DNA of 64,000 nt, from NCBI RefSeq assembly GCF_047496725.1, contig NC_132983.1, positions 6,053,501 to 6,117,500 on the forward strand, read 5' to 3'. The stretch is from Anoplolepis gracilipes. Lineage: Eukaryota; Arthropoda; Insecta; Hymenoptera; Formicidae. Made by a program: the position numbers and the translations under genes. The notes below the pieces were generated by a model. That model was not told the DNA's origin. It ran no database searches and saw only the letters and a program-made list of their open reading frames with translations. The first letter of the stretch is position 1. Every line of letters begins with the position of its first letter. Shown here piece after piece: positions 38,001-47,900 of this stretch.

Positions 38001-38935
38001 ATTTAATCTAACGGATCAATTAATCGTATAAATATTTCTGAAAAATAAACCAATTTTCTTACTACGTAATAGAGTTAAGTTAAAGTTCAGATTAATAATT
38101 ATTTCATTAACTTTCTGAATAAGATAAATTATAAATTATAATTCACACAATCATACACACAACATATATATGTAAGATAACGTTAAGAGATATCATTAGA
38201 GATGTAAAAAAAAAAAACACAAAGAAATCTAGAAAAATTATTACTTTTGCAAGATGAAAATCTGAAAAGGACGAAATATACAAAATGTAAAGTTAGAAAA
38301 ATTGCCACAAAGACTGTATTTGACTAAATATTCTCTCATAAATTAAAAAAATTAAAAAAAAGCGGACATCTCACAGCTATGCGTAACAGCTTATTTGTGT
38401 ATAATATTAAAAAAAAAAAAAAAATATATATACGCGGATGTGAATTTCAACAGCAAAACGTATATATTATTCCAAATCATCTTTGGCTGCAATTAATTGA
38501 AAAGAAGCTGATTTATAAAGTACAACACTTTTAAAGGTTATGCCAATACGTGTGAAAGAATGGATGCGTTTGCGAGGGAAAATTCGAGGCAATCACGACA
38601 AGGATCGCAATGACAAGGGACCCAAGCGTAACCGTGCAAAATCAGGCGGAGTTAGATCCGTCAAGATGTGCCCCGAACACATGATCCGTCATTGGCATCG
38701 GGACATGACACTGAAATGATGGTATATCAGAAGGATTGTAAGTAAAATGGCAAGAACCGAATTGACAGGATTGTCGTTAAAAGTCGATAGAATCGGACGG
38801 GTGGAGGAGGAAAAGGGCGACGGGGAAAAAAAGCTGTGAGATGCCGCAGCACGACTGATGATCCCCTGTCGCATGTAAACACGCTGTTAGAAAGACGTTT
38901 TTCCCCTCACCTTGCAACTTTCTTGTCGCAGCCAT
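35062..38935 (-). CDS. CNOT3: CCR4-NOT complex subunit 3 (CNOT3)
   Basis: The exons (minus strand) are 38935-38911, 37886-37654, 37573-37418, 37315-37136, 37015-36728, 36591-36336, 36220-35607, 35514-35305 and 35160-35062, giving 686 residues (human about 753). The start MAATRKLQGEIDRCLKKV is the invariant family N-terminus. Residues 1-~230 are the helical Not3 N-terminal domain (QKVHNATNSNQKEKYE, then ALLDYRK-type and IKRIKDDVEYYI segments). A Ser/Thr/Pro/Asn-rich linker (~240-480) follows. The C-terminal NOT box has MPHPSDSERLRSYLPRN, then RLSTETLFFIFYYMEGSK and WRFHTKYMMWFQRHEEP, and it ends YLEDRDLN. CNOT3 docks CNOT2 and CNOT1 in the cytoplasmic deadenylase that shortens mRNA tails. Exon 8 has two in-frame acceptors six bases apart (35514 or 35508). 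The gene is divergent from the MESR4-like gene. Confidence 0.96.
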
Positions 38936-39446
38936 GGCTATGTGAACGTGCGGCAAAATGGTTCATGCATAGTCTAGATGTATTGGAAAAGGTACGGAGC
39001 AATTTATCCGAAACGAATAACCGCGACTATTATTCCTCGTATATATAATATGGGAGACTCGGACCACACACAAGATGGCTTCCGTTTTCAAATGACAACG
39101 TCCCACACCGTCCGTGAGTGTGTGTAGACGCGAGAGATCCCTCTCTCCTGGCCTTTGAGAATCTCCGTTTTTCTCTAGAGATTTTCCTGCCACCTGCGAG
39201 CCAAGTGCTATACGCGACGTAAATACGATGCAATCTTGTTTCTTTTTTTCTTTTTTTTTTTTTTCACAGTAATACAGTCGGCTCACGAGAACCAAGTAGC
39301 ATCAACAAATGTGATATATATGAGATGCGAGAGAAATAAGATAGTATATATAATCGACGTTAATTCGCATACACTCCGTTCTCGAATCTCGAATACGCTT
39401 ATGTTCCATGTGTTCGAAAATGTGTTGTGATGTCTCTATGAATTAA

Positions 39447-39472
39447 GGTGCCTTCTCATGTCGACGCTCGAC
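39447..39472. mobile_element. truncated end of the GGTGCC TTAA MITE
   Basis: TTAA followed by GGTGCCTTCTCATG and CGACGCTCGAC; the remainder of the element is missing. Confidence 0.6.
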
Positions 39473-39499
39473 CATAGATCATATATATATAAAGGTAAA

Positions 39500-39641
39500 G
39501 GTGCCTTTTCATGCTGACGCTCGACGCTCATTTTCAGCGTCCAAAGACATCACGTGACCAAAAATAAAAATATCCATTTGTCAATTTTGATCACGTGATC
39601 TGTTTTGACGCCAAAAATGAGCGTCAGCATGAAAAGGCACC
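39500..39641. mobile_element. palindromic TTAA MITE (GGTGCC family), copy A
   Basis: A 142-bp near-palindrome from GGTGCCTTTTCATGCTGACG to CGTCAGCATGAAAAGGCACC, with TAAA on the left and TTAA on the right. Each arm has a CACGTGA core. Confidence 0.85.
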
Positions 39642-39697
39642 TTAAAGGTAATTTTCACGAGCCGCTGAAACCATTCAACTACAGTCGGACCTCTTAA

Positions 39698-39846
39698 GGT
39701 GCCTTTTAATGTTGACGCTCGACGCTCATTTTTGGCGTCAAAACAAATCACGTGATCAAAATTGACGAATTGGTATTTTTATTTTTGGTCACGTGATGTC
39801 TTTTAACGCTGAAAATGAGCGTCGAGCGTCAGCATGAAAAGGCACC
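39698..39846. mobile_element. palindromic TTAA MITE (GGTGCC family), copy B
   Basis: A 149-bp near-palindrome from GGTGCCTTTTAATGTTGACG to CGTCAGCATGAAAAGGCACC. TTAA lies on the left and TTTA on the right. It is inverted relative to copy A in its asymmetric centre. Confidence 0.85.
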
Positions 39847-39865
39847 TTTATGCTACGAACCTCAT

Positions 39866-39940
39866 AAGCCTCGTCTACAATGGCCGTAGAACGTAAGGTC
39901 GCAAGCAAATTGACCAATGACAGTCAAGCATTTTCGAAAA
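39866..39940. mobile_element. half element of the CGTCTACAATGGCCGTAG palindrome
   Basis: One arm only: GCCTCGTCTACAATGGCCG, then ACGTAAGGTCGCAAGCAAAT, then GACCAATGACAG to TTTTCGAAAATG. The complete palindrome is at 48486-48608. Confidence 0.7.
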
Positions 39941-39966
39941 TGGGATGTTTTGATTGGGTAATTCAT

Positions 39967-40128
39967 GACTACGTTTCATGTCACTCTTAATCGGGTTTAA
40001 TAACATCCCTAGTTCTAAAATGACCCAATCATAACTATTCCTTTGAAGAATGGAATGACTGTGATTGGTTAGTCTTAGAACTACGGATGTTATTAAACCC
40101 GATTAAGGGTGACGTGTAAACGTAGTCT
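39967..40128. mobile_element. 162-bp palindromic MITE (GACTACGT family)
   Basis: Left GACTACGTTTCATGTCAC, then CTTAATCGGGTTTAATAACATC, is mirrored to GATGTTATTAAACCCGATTAAG and GTAAACGTAGTC on the right. CCCAATCAT and GTGATTGG lie in the arms; the centre resembles that of the GTTTACACCGA family (CCTTTGAAGAATGGAATG). Confidence 0.8.
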
Positions 40129-40203
40129 ATGACGTGACGGGATGACGCATGCGTGACACGCTCAATGAGAACGCACTTTTTTGCAAGTTTGTCTGGATAT
40201 GTC

Positions 40204-40353
40204 ATAAGGCCTTGTTTACACCGACATATTTTGATACGCGCACTAAATACTACTGGCCAATCAGAGCCATTCCATTCTTTAGAAGTCTGGCCATGATTGG
40301 CTAGTATAGTACTTAGTACGGGTATAAAGTGCTCGGTGTAAACTAAGCTATAA
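40204..40353. mobile_element. palindromic MITE (GTTTACACCGA family), copy 2
   Basis: Left GTTTACACCGACATATTTTG is mirrored by AAAGTGCTCGGTGTAAAC on the right. It is the reverse complement of the copy at 28357-28504, with a few differences. The centre is CATTCCATTCTTTAGAAG. Confidence 0.8.
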
Positions 40354-40609
40354 AGGTTATATTTCAAGAAATAAAGTTTTGGAACGCAATCTAGTATGTT
40401 CATAAACAGGCTGTCTACGCGGAATCGCATCATTTCCCGCTGTTCCCGCTTTCGACTCCTCACGAGAGGTATCAAGAATTTCGCTGATCGGAGGACTAGG
40501 CTCGCTGTCGTCGCCGGTTTACTCGCCGGTCATCGGTCCTTGTCGGAATTCCTATGGTTGAAATGAAGAGGTTGGGATTTACAGAGACCCTACAATAATA
40601 TAATACACT

Positions 40610-40618
<9 letters not shown>

Positions 40619-40665
<47 letters not shown>
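40619..40665. repeat. (TA)n microsatellite
   Basis: About 46 bases of TA repeat preceded by GTGTGTGT, immediately upstream of the probable MESR4-like promoter. Confidence 0.95.
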
Positions 40666-40666
<1 letters not shown>

Positions 40667-41172
40667 GTTGCCGCGAAATGTATCGTCGTTCGAGATTTCG
40701 CGCGGTGGTGGTCCTAAGCAACGGACAAGCGGAGCAAGACATTGGCACTCGCACTCGCTTGTCACCCATTGTATATCCAAGTTAAATCCACGGCGGCAGC
40801 AGCAGCAGCAGCAACTACAATAGTAATAGCCGTAGCGTCATTCGCCTGAACTGTCAGTTCACCTACGTCCGCTCGTGATCCGCGGACTAACCTTCTCAGG
40901 ACGGTCGTTGGAGCGAGCCATGGCACGGTCGCTATGACAAAAGGTGGCATCACTGGGTACGTGTTGGAGGTTGGAAGCACGGACGTTAGAGCGCCCATTG
41001 ATATGACGCCATTTTACTAACCTTTCTCGTCGTGTCTATCGCGACCAGCGAGTCGAGGCAGCGTCGAGGCATCAACTACGGGTTACGTGTCGTGTTTTCA
41101 CGCGGCCACCATCGCTATCGAATAATTGGCTCGGTTTCACGCCCTGTGAGAAGTAAGTATAACGTTAGTCAC

Positions 41173-41213
<41 letters not shown>

Positions 41214-42086
41214 CCTCCCTCCCTCCCTCCCTCTCTACGAATGCCCGCGCTCGAGAGTCATCCTCGCGCGCATCCAGCATTTTTGTCACTCGTGTTCCTA
41301 GCGTCGTTTCTTGGCCCACGCCAAGGATTGTCGTAGTATTTTACGGGAAAGGCGGGGAAGAAAAAGTGTTTATCGGTGATAGATTTTACCGGCGATTCCT
41401 CTCTCGTCCCGTCGTCGCCAGGATATGAAATAAAGGACGGTGTCCCTTAAATCGCTACCGCATTTTCTTGGAGGTTGGCAATTTTGTGCGATCGCGAAAT
41501 CGGACCTGGTGGCGGTGAGGTTTTTCCGTATTTTTCTAAATGCTACAGGTAACTGTATATCGAGCTTGTGATATTTTTTTTTTTTTTTTTTTTTTTTTTG
41601 TTTTTTCTACAAGACCAAAATCTCACGTGTAGAATTAAGAGGGATTATTTTCGGTGAAACACCGCCTACGCATTATTATGTGCACGTTGCGACGCAATAA
41701 ACATCAATTATCTCAATTTCGATGTCCGAATGAGATTTCTAATGAAAATGCATTAATATGCTGTTTCTATATTTTAGGAAATTTTTGATCACAGATAACT
41801 TCAAGTTTTTACTCTACGTCACCTGATACTTTTGGAATATTTCTTTTAATAGTGGTAGATATATTTGTGTTATTGCTAATTGCATTATTATTATTTTATA
41901 TTTATTTATAATATCATTATTATTATATATTTTTATTATTATCGATTTTTCATGCTTTGGATTTTGATAATTTACATGTACATGTATCTTACATGGTATG
42001 GGTATGTATGAAAAAAAAAATAAATGTGTAAATGTAACTAATTAATTGTTTGTTTCAGGTAAATCGCTACAACAGTTTGCATTATT

Positions 42087-45000
42087 ATGGAAGATGAGGA
42101 TGGAGAAGGTAAAATTATAGATATGTGGAATATCTTGGAGGAACAACGACTCAAAGATTCGACATTGGGTAATGCATTGAGACATTCCATCGACGATGTA
42201 TACACAGATGTAATAGAGGAGAAGCAGCTGATACGCTACAACTCGATTATAGCAAAAGAGTCTGCTAGAAACACAGTAGCAAATCCGAAATTTACAGGCT
42301 TCAAAGGCTTCAAGAAACGCATCCTAGCCCAGGCACGGGAGGTACATACCTCCACCCCGAAGAATAGCACCCCAGAAACGCAACATCCTAATGCGAGGGC
42401 CGGCAAGGACAGGAGAACGGAAGGGAAACGAGAGCGTAAGATAACGGAATACGCTCAGTGTTTGGGCCTTCAACCATCCGCGAGATACAAATGCTCCAAG
42501 TGTCAGGCGTGGTCGGTTTGCGGTTCCAACACGAAACAGAACTCTTGCACCTGTAATCCTAGTATGACACCGATGCCGAGTACCTCCGAGTCGAGTACTC
42601 CAATGTCGCACAGCGCCAGCAACTTCAAGATTACGAGGAAGGTTTATCTGTGCGCGGCGTGCGGTACATATTTCGAAAACTGGAACTTATTCTTACATAT
42701 GAGGGACATACACAAGCGTCACATATGCCTCTACTGCCTCGGCATGTTCGGCCAGGCGGAGAGGCTGTCGTACCATCTGATGAAGAAGCACAACGTTCCG
42801 GAGATGGCGTTTACCTCGGTGGAGGATTTCTATAACGCCTTTAAAGGTTCCTGCTATCTGGTTTGTTGCAGCTGCGAGAGGGTTTTCTCGGAGACGGACG
42901 ATTTTTTCAACCATTATTGTTCATTGGCGTTGAAACAGGACGCGACCGACACTGAGACGCCGGTATGTACCATATGCAGACAGAGTGCGGGTACACACGC
43001 GAGTACCTGCAGTTTCGCGCTATCGTCGGACACGGATAGGGAATTGTACGGTTCCGGGACGCCATTATCGGTCGCCGACGCGACGCACGCGGGCAATGCG
43101 TCGCCAGCGGCTATCCTCCCGCTGGAGAAAACTACAAATCTCGGAGGCAGGGGTCCACCGAGAAAAATAATAAAACATAACAAGAGCAAGCACAGCGGAG
43201 GAGATGGTGCACAGAATTTCCGCCAACAAAGATCCATCGCATCAGCGAAGAAACTAGGCACGAAGACCCCGTGTAACGAGAGCCAACTCAATCGCAACCT
43301 CGATATCCAAAGAGAACTAACAAATAATTTACCTAGGGACACAGTTACCGAGACAATAATGGAGGTGTCCAGGTACACGGGCGATTTGTCTGATGAGAAC
43401 GACGAGAACGATGAGCAAGCAATGAATAAAGACGTGTATAACAATCGTGACAGGGAATTGGCAGAAACGTTGCCGGCTCAAAATTGTCAACTCGATCGCA
43501 ATGAACCTTACGACAGTGTAACCGAGACTATTATGGAAGTGTCACGTTACATAGGTGAAGATAAAAACGAGAAAGAAGATTCAACGTGTATTACAGATGA
43601 ATGTACGTCGCGCACAGGTGAAAAAATGAATATCGAAAACAACGAAATGTGCGATAAAAGCGATATTGACTTGGCGCGTTCGAGCAGTTCAAGACCACCT
43701 AGTCCAGCACAATGGAAAACCGAGGAGACCAGGGACACCAAAACAAATGCTACGACGTGCGACCCTGATATTGAGGCTGAATTTCACGCGTATAATAGTC
43801 CGGAAAATGCGCAAAGTCCTGTCAATCGATCGCTATTTAGTCCGCAACACGAATCACATGCGTTGGATCCGCAATCCAAAGAAAAGGAACATGTCGATAA
43901 TATTGAAAAGAACGAGGAAGAAAAGCCAGTTAAGCCATGCGCCGCTGAATCTCAAGCTTCGGTCTCGTTTAACGCTGTTGTCACTTCTGACACGAGTTTG
44001 GTCATCAAGATTTGCAACAGAAATTCACAATTTAGCGTTGCAACCACCACTACCGTGAGCAAAAAGTCCGAAGAGAATAATAACGCCCAAGGATCGACAT
44101 CGAACAAAATGTTAAACGGTTCGAAAATGGAAAGAAACATCAACGGCGGTGACGAAGCGAATAACATGCTGGACGATAGCGATTCCGACAGCGATAAACT
44201 GGCGGTAGTGGATAGCAATCCGGAGGAAGATGAAGAAGCGGAAGACGGTGAGGAGGTTGAAGAAGCTGACGAGGAGATGGAAGGTGACAAATGTAATGAT
44301 GCGAGAGACGACGACGAGAACCAAGGGAATGAGGAAGGAAATGGTGGAATCGGAACTGAAACGAATACTGATCGAGAATCCTTTGCCGTCACACCGATGC
44401 CGAGCCACGACGTTGGTATTGAAAAATTCGTTAACAATGATACTGAAGACACGGCGAGAAGTGTTGTCAGCGACCAGACGGACCAGAGGAGAGACGGTAC
44501 AATTGATGTCGATGGTATCGCATTAGCCGGCGAGGACGCTCCATGTATTGACCTGAATGTTGAAGGTACTTTGGACAGCATGGAGTTGGAGGAGCTGCTA
44601 AAACGTTGCATCGAGGCAGCTAGTCCTATCTGCGTTTATTGTAATCATGCGCGACACATAGCTATCAACGGCAAGCAACTGGGTCTGCATATGCTGGCGG
44701 AACACAAATTTCAGCCGCAGCATCCCGCGATAATCATACAGATGGAACAGTTCACCACACGAGTGAGGAGGTCTCTGGACGAGCTCGAGTTTCGCTACTT
44801 CAATCTAAACACCTATACTAGTACGGATGGCACGTACAATGTTCCGGCAGTGTTGATATACGAGTGCTTTCACTGCAGATTCCATTCCGCGATACACAAG
44901 GAATTGTATCTGCACAATCGAAAGATGCACCAGAAAACCATATTGATTTGCATAATGTGCAAATCGACATTTTATAGTTATAGTGAGCTGTTGTGCCACC

Positions 45001-47900
45001 TGTGTCCCGGTGTTTACTCGCCAAACGTGAACCTGCGATACCGTTGCTGCCTCTGCTCGGTGGCCAGTCTCCCATCGGCGTTTCGACTCATGGTGCACCT
45101 GCGCAAGCGTCATCACGTCTGCGACGTCTGTCTAGAATCTACCGGGAACCAACAGCGTCTCTCGAACCACGTATGGAAACATAAGCTACACCATTTGTGC
45201 TACAGATGTGGCATTGCCTACCGCAACAAACCGGACATCACGAAACACCTGTTTTGGAAACACGGCACGGAGAGTGTTCTGTGCCGGAAATGCCTGCAGA
45301 AGAAATGGCCACACATATATCACTTTTGTATACCACCCACGGCGTTCGTCTGCGAGGAGTGCGGCTTGAGCTTCGGTCGCGCAGTGGCACTCAAGGTACA
45401 CAAAAGACTGCATTCGGGTGACTCGCCGTATGGTTGCGACGAATGCACAGAACGTTTCATATCGCGGAAACTCCTAGCTAAGCATCAAGCGGCTCACAGA
45501 GAACCAAAGTCAAAAGATATCGATGTGAATATGATGGAGATAGTTCATACTCCACCTACGGAAAGAGATGAAAAATCGGACATAGTGGCGTCGACCATTG
45601 ATGGGATTGCCGTGGTCGGAACGGGAGTCACGGGTGTCGAAACTACGAAGAATGTCAAAGAGGCTGTGAAAAGGGTAGTCGACGTGTACGATCTGCCTCC
45701 GCTGAATTTGTCGTCCGAAAGCGACACGGATAGCGAGGAAGAAAAGGTCGCTTCCACGGAGAAACTGCTAGAAAAAGAAAAAATCGCCGAAGACGCAGCG
45801 GAAAAGAAAACCACCGAAACCACCGAAGAGCTGTCTGTTGTCGTCGCCGATGATGTTGCTGCACTGAACAACGACATAGTCGAAGTTGAGCGAAACGAGG
45901 AGGAGAAGAAACAGGAGGCACGCATTATGGATGGTATATGGGACAACTTCAAGACATATGCCGCCAGTCTGGACGTAGAGGAGTCTGCCAAGAACATTGC
46001 GTTAAAGGAGAGCGTACCCGAGACCGATGCCGCGTATCTGAGAAGTATTATCTTCGCCGACCACGACTATTTCGTAGTGTATTCCTCTGATAAGGAGAAG
46101 AACGACGAGGCTCAAGCGATTTCCAAGGACGATGACGTAAAGGACGAATGCGACGGAGTTAAATCTAAAAGGAGTCCGTCACCCGGTACGCCAAATCGTA
46201 ACGCCGGATGCGATAGCGACGCGAATAAACGAAAAGCAAAGACTCCTAAGAAGAAGAAGAGAAGCGGTAGCACGTCATCCACGAGTGATTCCTCGAGCGA
46301 TACTGATTCGAGCAGCTGCTCGTGCGGCACCAACTGCAGCTGCAGCAGTTCCTCTTCTGGCAGCTCCTCCAGTTCTAGCAGCAGTTCCGATTCTGATAGC
46401 TCCACGTCTGAGAGTTCACCTAGGAAGCAATCGAGCAATCGTAAAGAAAAACATAGTAAGAAAGAGAAAGAAGCCGCGCCGGAGGACAAATTGCAATCCG
46501 TCGAGCCGGAGAACAAGCCGGAGGTCACGGTAGAGAACGGTCTGGTGATCCCCGAGATAACGAGCGAGCCTCCGACAATCGTGGCAAAGCCGTTGTTGCG
46601 GGAATCCGATTTGGAAACCGAGGAGACGGAGACGGACGAGGACTTTTACGACGAACATCCGCAATTGCTTGCCAATAAATTATTGTCGGAGAAACGCAAT
46701 CAGTTACAGGTATTGGCCGCTGTCGCACCGGCGTCGGCCCCGATCCCAGCGTTGACACCAGCAATGGAACAACCATCGACACCACTCAACAACGGCATTT
46801 TGGATGCGGAAAAGGCGTTACCGGAGCCAATCGTGATGACCACCGAGGATCATCAGCAACCACAACAACAGCAGAAGAGAAAAACGAAGACCAAGAAACG
46901 ACGAAAGGGTGAGAGAGGCGGTAAACGTAATGCTACTACAACAGTTTCTACAGTGGAATCGATCAAGCTAAACATTCCCAAGACGTTTTACCGGAAAAAT
47001 CCGGGATTCGTCGCATCATCATCACCAGCAATGCTGCATCCCAATAGCAGGTCCTCGACACCGAACCAACTGCCGGCTGTCACATGCAACGATCACTACA
47101 GCAGTATTGGCGGTGCAATGGAGATGATGCAGCAGCAGCAGCAGCAGCAACACACATCGATTACTACCGTCATCGGCGTGCCAAATCAGCATATCAGTGC
47201 CAGTGGGCCGGAGACGGAGAACAAGAGGGTTTCCAAAAGGAAACGCGTGCCGAAGCGATTTTATGGCGATTCGAGTGATGACGAGCCGCAGGACAAGCAT
47301 CCAGCGTTCAGTAGATGGCGGAAGGTTGAGGTTTCCGCCAGCCCGTTAACCTTCGCATCGCCACCGCCGCCCCCACCGCCGACAGCGATGACATCGCCAA
47401 ACCCGAGATCGATCGTATCCCCCAGATATTCCTCGGGTGGCAAGACAATTACGCAGACATATGGAAATAGGTCCCAGGTAGTTCAGATGGAGCAGGTAGC
47501 TAGCCAGCAGCAGGCGGTCCTACCCGAGACGTTGCCGCGCGTCATCGCGCCAGCGTCCGCCACCGAATCTGACGATCCTGCGGAGAGCAGCAGTGACAGT
47601 AGCGAGTCGGAGGATCAGACGGAGGATCAGACGAAGATTAACCAGATGAAGAACAACCTGACGATGCCGCCGAGTATAAACGCGTCGGCCGTGGAGCGGC
47701 CTGGCAAGATTTATTGTTATTGCCGTTGCCCGTATGACGAAGTGTCGGAGATGATAGCCTGCGACGGCGAGGACTGCCGCATCGAATGGTTCCATTTTGA
47801 GTGTGTCGGTATAATGGTGCCGCCCAAGGGCAAGTGGTATTGTCCGGATTGTCGGAAGAAACACGGTATTGTACAGAACAATGAGGAGTATTGCGATTGA
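42087..47900 (+). CDS. MESR4: C2H2 zinc-finger and C-terminal PHD protein, MESR4-like
   Basis: One exon encodes all 1937 residues. The start MEDEDGEGKIIDMWNILEEQ lies 28 bases after a TTTCAG acceptor. C2H2 fingers come in two clusters: ~186-310 (YLCAACGTYFENW, HICLYCLGMFG, LVCCSCERVFSE) and ~847-1138 (about nine, ending YGCDECTERFISRKLLAKHQ). Between and after them are acidic, serine-rich, Lys/Arg-rich, poly-Gln (~1680) and poly-Pro stretches. The C-terminus (~1873-1925) is an ING-type PHD finger (YCYCRCPYDEVSEMIACDG, then EWFHFECVG and WYCPDC), the kind that reads histone H3K4 methylation. The architecture and size match insect MESR4, named from a Drosophila screen for suppressors of Ras, so a nuclear chromatin role is likely. 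The assignment rests on architecture, not on alignment. The coding sequence is markedly less AT-rich than its surroundings. Confidence 0.85.
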   Translation: MEDEDGEGKIIDMWNILEEQRLKDSTLGNALRHSIDDVYTDVIEEKQLIRYNSIIAKESARNTVANPKFTGFKGFKKRILAQAREVHTSTPKNSTPETQHPNARAGKDRRTEGKRERKITEYAQCLGLQPSARYKCSKCQAWSVCGSNTKQNSCTCNPSMTPMPSTSESSTPMSHSASNFKITRKVYLCAACGTYFENWNLFLHMRDIHKRHICLYCLGMFGQAERLSYHLMKKHNVPEMAFTSVEDFYNAFKGSCYLVCCSCERVFSETDDFFNHYCSLALKQDATDTETPVCTICRQSAGTHASTCSFALSSDTDRELYGSGTPLSVADATHAGNASPAAILPLEKTTNLGGRGPPRKIIKHNKSKHSGGDGAQNFRQQRSIASAKKLGTKTPCNESQLNRNLDIQRELTNNLPRDTVTETIMEVSRYTGDLSDENDENDEQAMNKDVYNNRDRELAETLPAQNCQLDRNEPYDSVTETIMEVSRYIGEDKNEKEDSTCITDECTSRTGEKMNIENNEMCDKSDIDLARSSSSRPPSPAQWKTEETRDTKTNATTCDPDIEAEFHAYNSPENAQSPVNRSLFSPQHESHALDPQSKEKEHVDNIEKNEEEKPVKPCAAESQASVSFNAVVTSDTSLVIKICNRNSQFSVATTTTVSKKSEENNNAQGSTSNKMLNGSKMERNINGGDEANNMLDDSDSDSDKLAVVDSNPEEDEEAEDGEEVEEADEEMEGDKCNDARDDDENQGNEEGNGGIGTETNTDRESFAVTPMPSHDVGIEKFVNNDTEDTARSVVSDQTDQRRDGTIDVDGIALAGEDAPCIDLNVEGTLDSMELEELLKRCIEAASPICVYCNHARHIAINGKQLGLHMLAEHKFQPQHPAIIIQMEQFTTRVRRSLDELEFRYFNLNTYTSTDGTYNVPAVLIYECFHCRFHSAIHKELYLHNRKMHQKTILICIMCKSTFYSYSELLCHLCPGVYSPNVNLRYRCCLCSVASLPSAFRLMVHLRKRHHVCDVCLESTGNQQRLSNHVWKHKLHHLCYRCGIAYRNKPDITKHLFWKHGTESVLCRKCLQKKWPHIYHFCIPPTAFVCEECGLSFGRAVALKVHKRLHSGDSPYGCDECTERFISRKLLAKHQAAHREPKSKDIDVNMMEIVHTPPTERDEKSDIVASTIDGIAVVGTGVTGVETTKNVKEAVKRVVDVYDLPPLNLSSESDTDSEEEKVASTEKLLEKEKIAEDAAEKKTTETTEELSVVVADDVAALNNDIVEVERNEEEKKQEARIMDGIWDNFKTYAASLDVEESAKNIALKESVPETDAAYLRSIIFADHDYFVVYSSDKEKNDEAQAISKDDDVKDECDGVKSKRSPSPGTPNRNAGCDSDANKRKAKTPKKKKRSGSTSSTSDSSSDTDSSSCSCGTNCSCSSSSSGSSSSSSSSSDSDSSTSESSPRKQSSNRKEKHSKKEKEAAPEDKLQSVEPENKPEVTVENGLVIPEITSEPPTIVAKPLLRESDLETEETETDEDFYDEHPQLLANKLLSEKRNQLQVLAAVAPASAPIPALTPAMEQPSTPLNNGILDAEKALPEPIVMTTEDHQQPQQQQKRKTKTKKRRKGERGGKRNATTTVSTVESIKLNIPKTFYRKNPGFVASSSPAMLHPNSRSSTPNQLPAVTCNDHYSSIGGAMEMMQQQQQQQHTSITTVIGVPNQHISASGPETENKRVSKRKRVPKRFYGDSSDDEPQDKHPAFSRWRKVEVSASPLTFASPPPPPPPTAMTSPNPRSIVSPRYSSGGKTITQTYGNRSQVVQMEQVASQQQAVLPETLPRVIAPASATESDDPAESSSDSSESEDQTEDQTKINQMKNNLTMPPSINASAVERPGKIYCYCRCPYDEVSEMIACDGEDCRIEWFHFECVGIMVPPKGKWYCPDCRKKHGIVQNNEEYCD

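Larger units (their letters stand above)
38936..42086. promoter_or_regulatory. divergent spacer CNOT3 / MESR4-like, with MITE cluster and 5' UTR
   Basis: Next to CNOT3 (38936-39240) lies GC-richer sequence with an AAGATGGC motif, the likely promoter and 5' UTR. A MITE cluster fills 39447-40353. The stretch 40670-41152 is GC-rich and probably holds the promoter and first non-coding exon of the MESR4-like gene. A good donor (GAGAA|GTAAGT) at 41153 and an acceptor ending at 42058 (TGTTTCAG) suggest a 0.9-kb 5' UTR intron. Within that intron are a (CT)n/(CCCT)n tract (41177-41232) and a T run (41574-41599). Confidence 0.6.

Noticed and set aside
39447..40353. Possible CRISPR-like or tandem-repeat array
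   Set aside because: The repeats are long hairpins of different families in both orientations with irregular spacing, in a eukaryotic genome.
42914..46785. Long reverse- and alternate-frame ORFs inside the MESR4-like coding exon
   Set aside because: They are shadows of a long, less AT-rich coding exon: their Ser/Pro/Leu-rich composition mirrors acidic and serine codons of the true frame, and no domain is recognisable.
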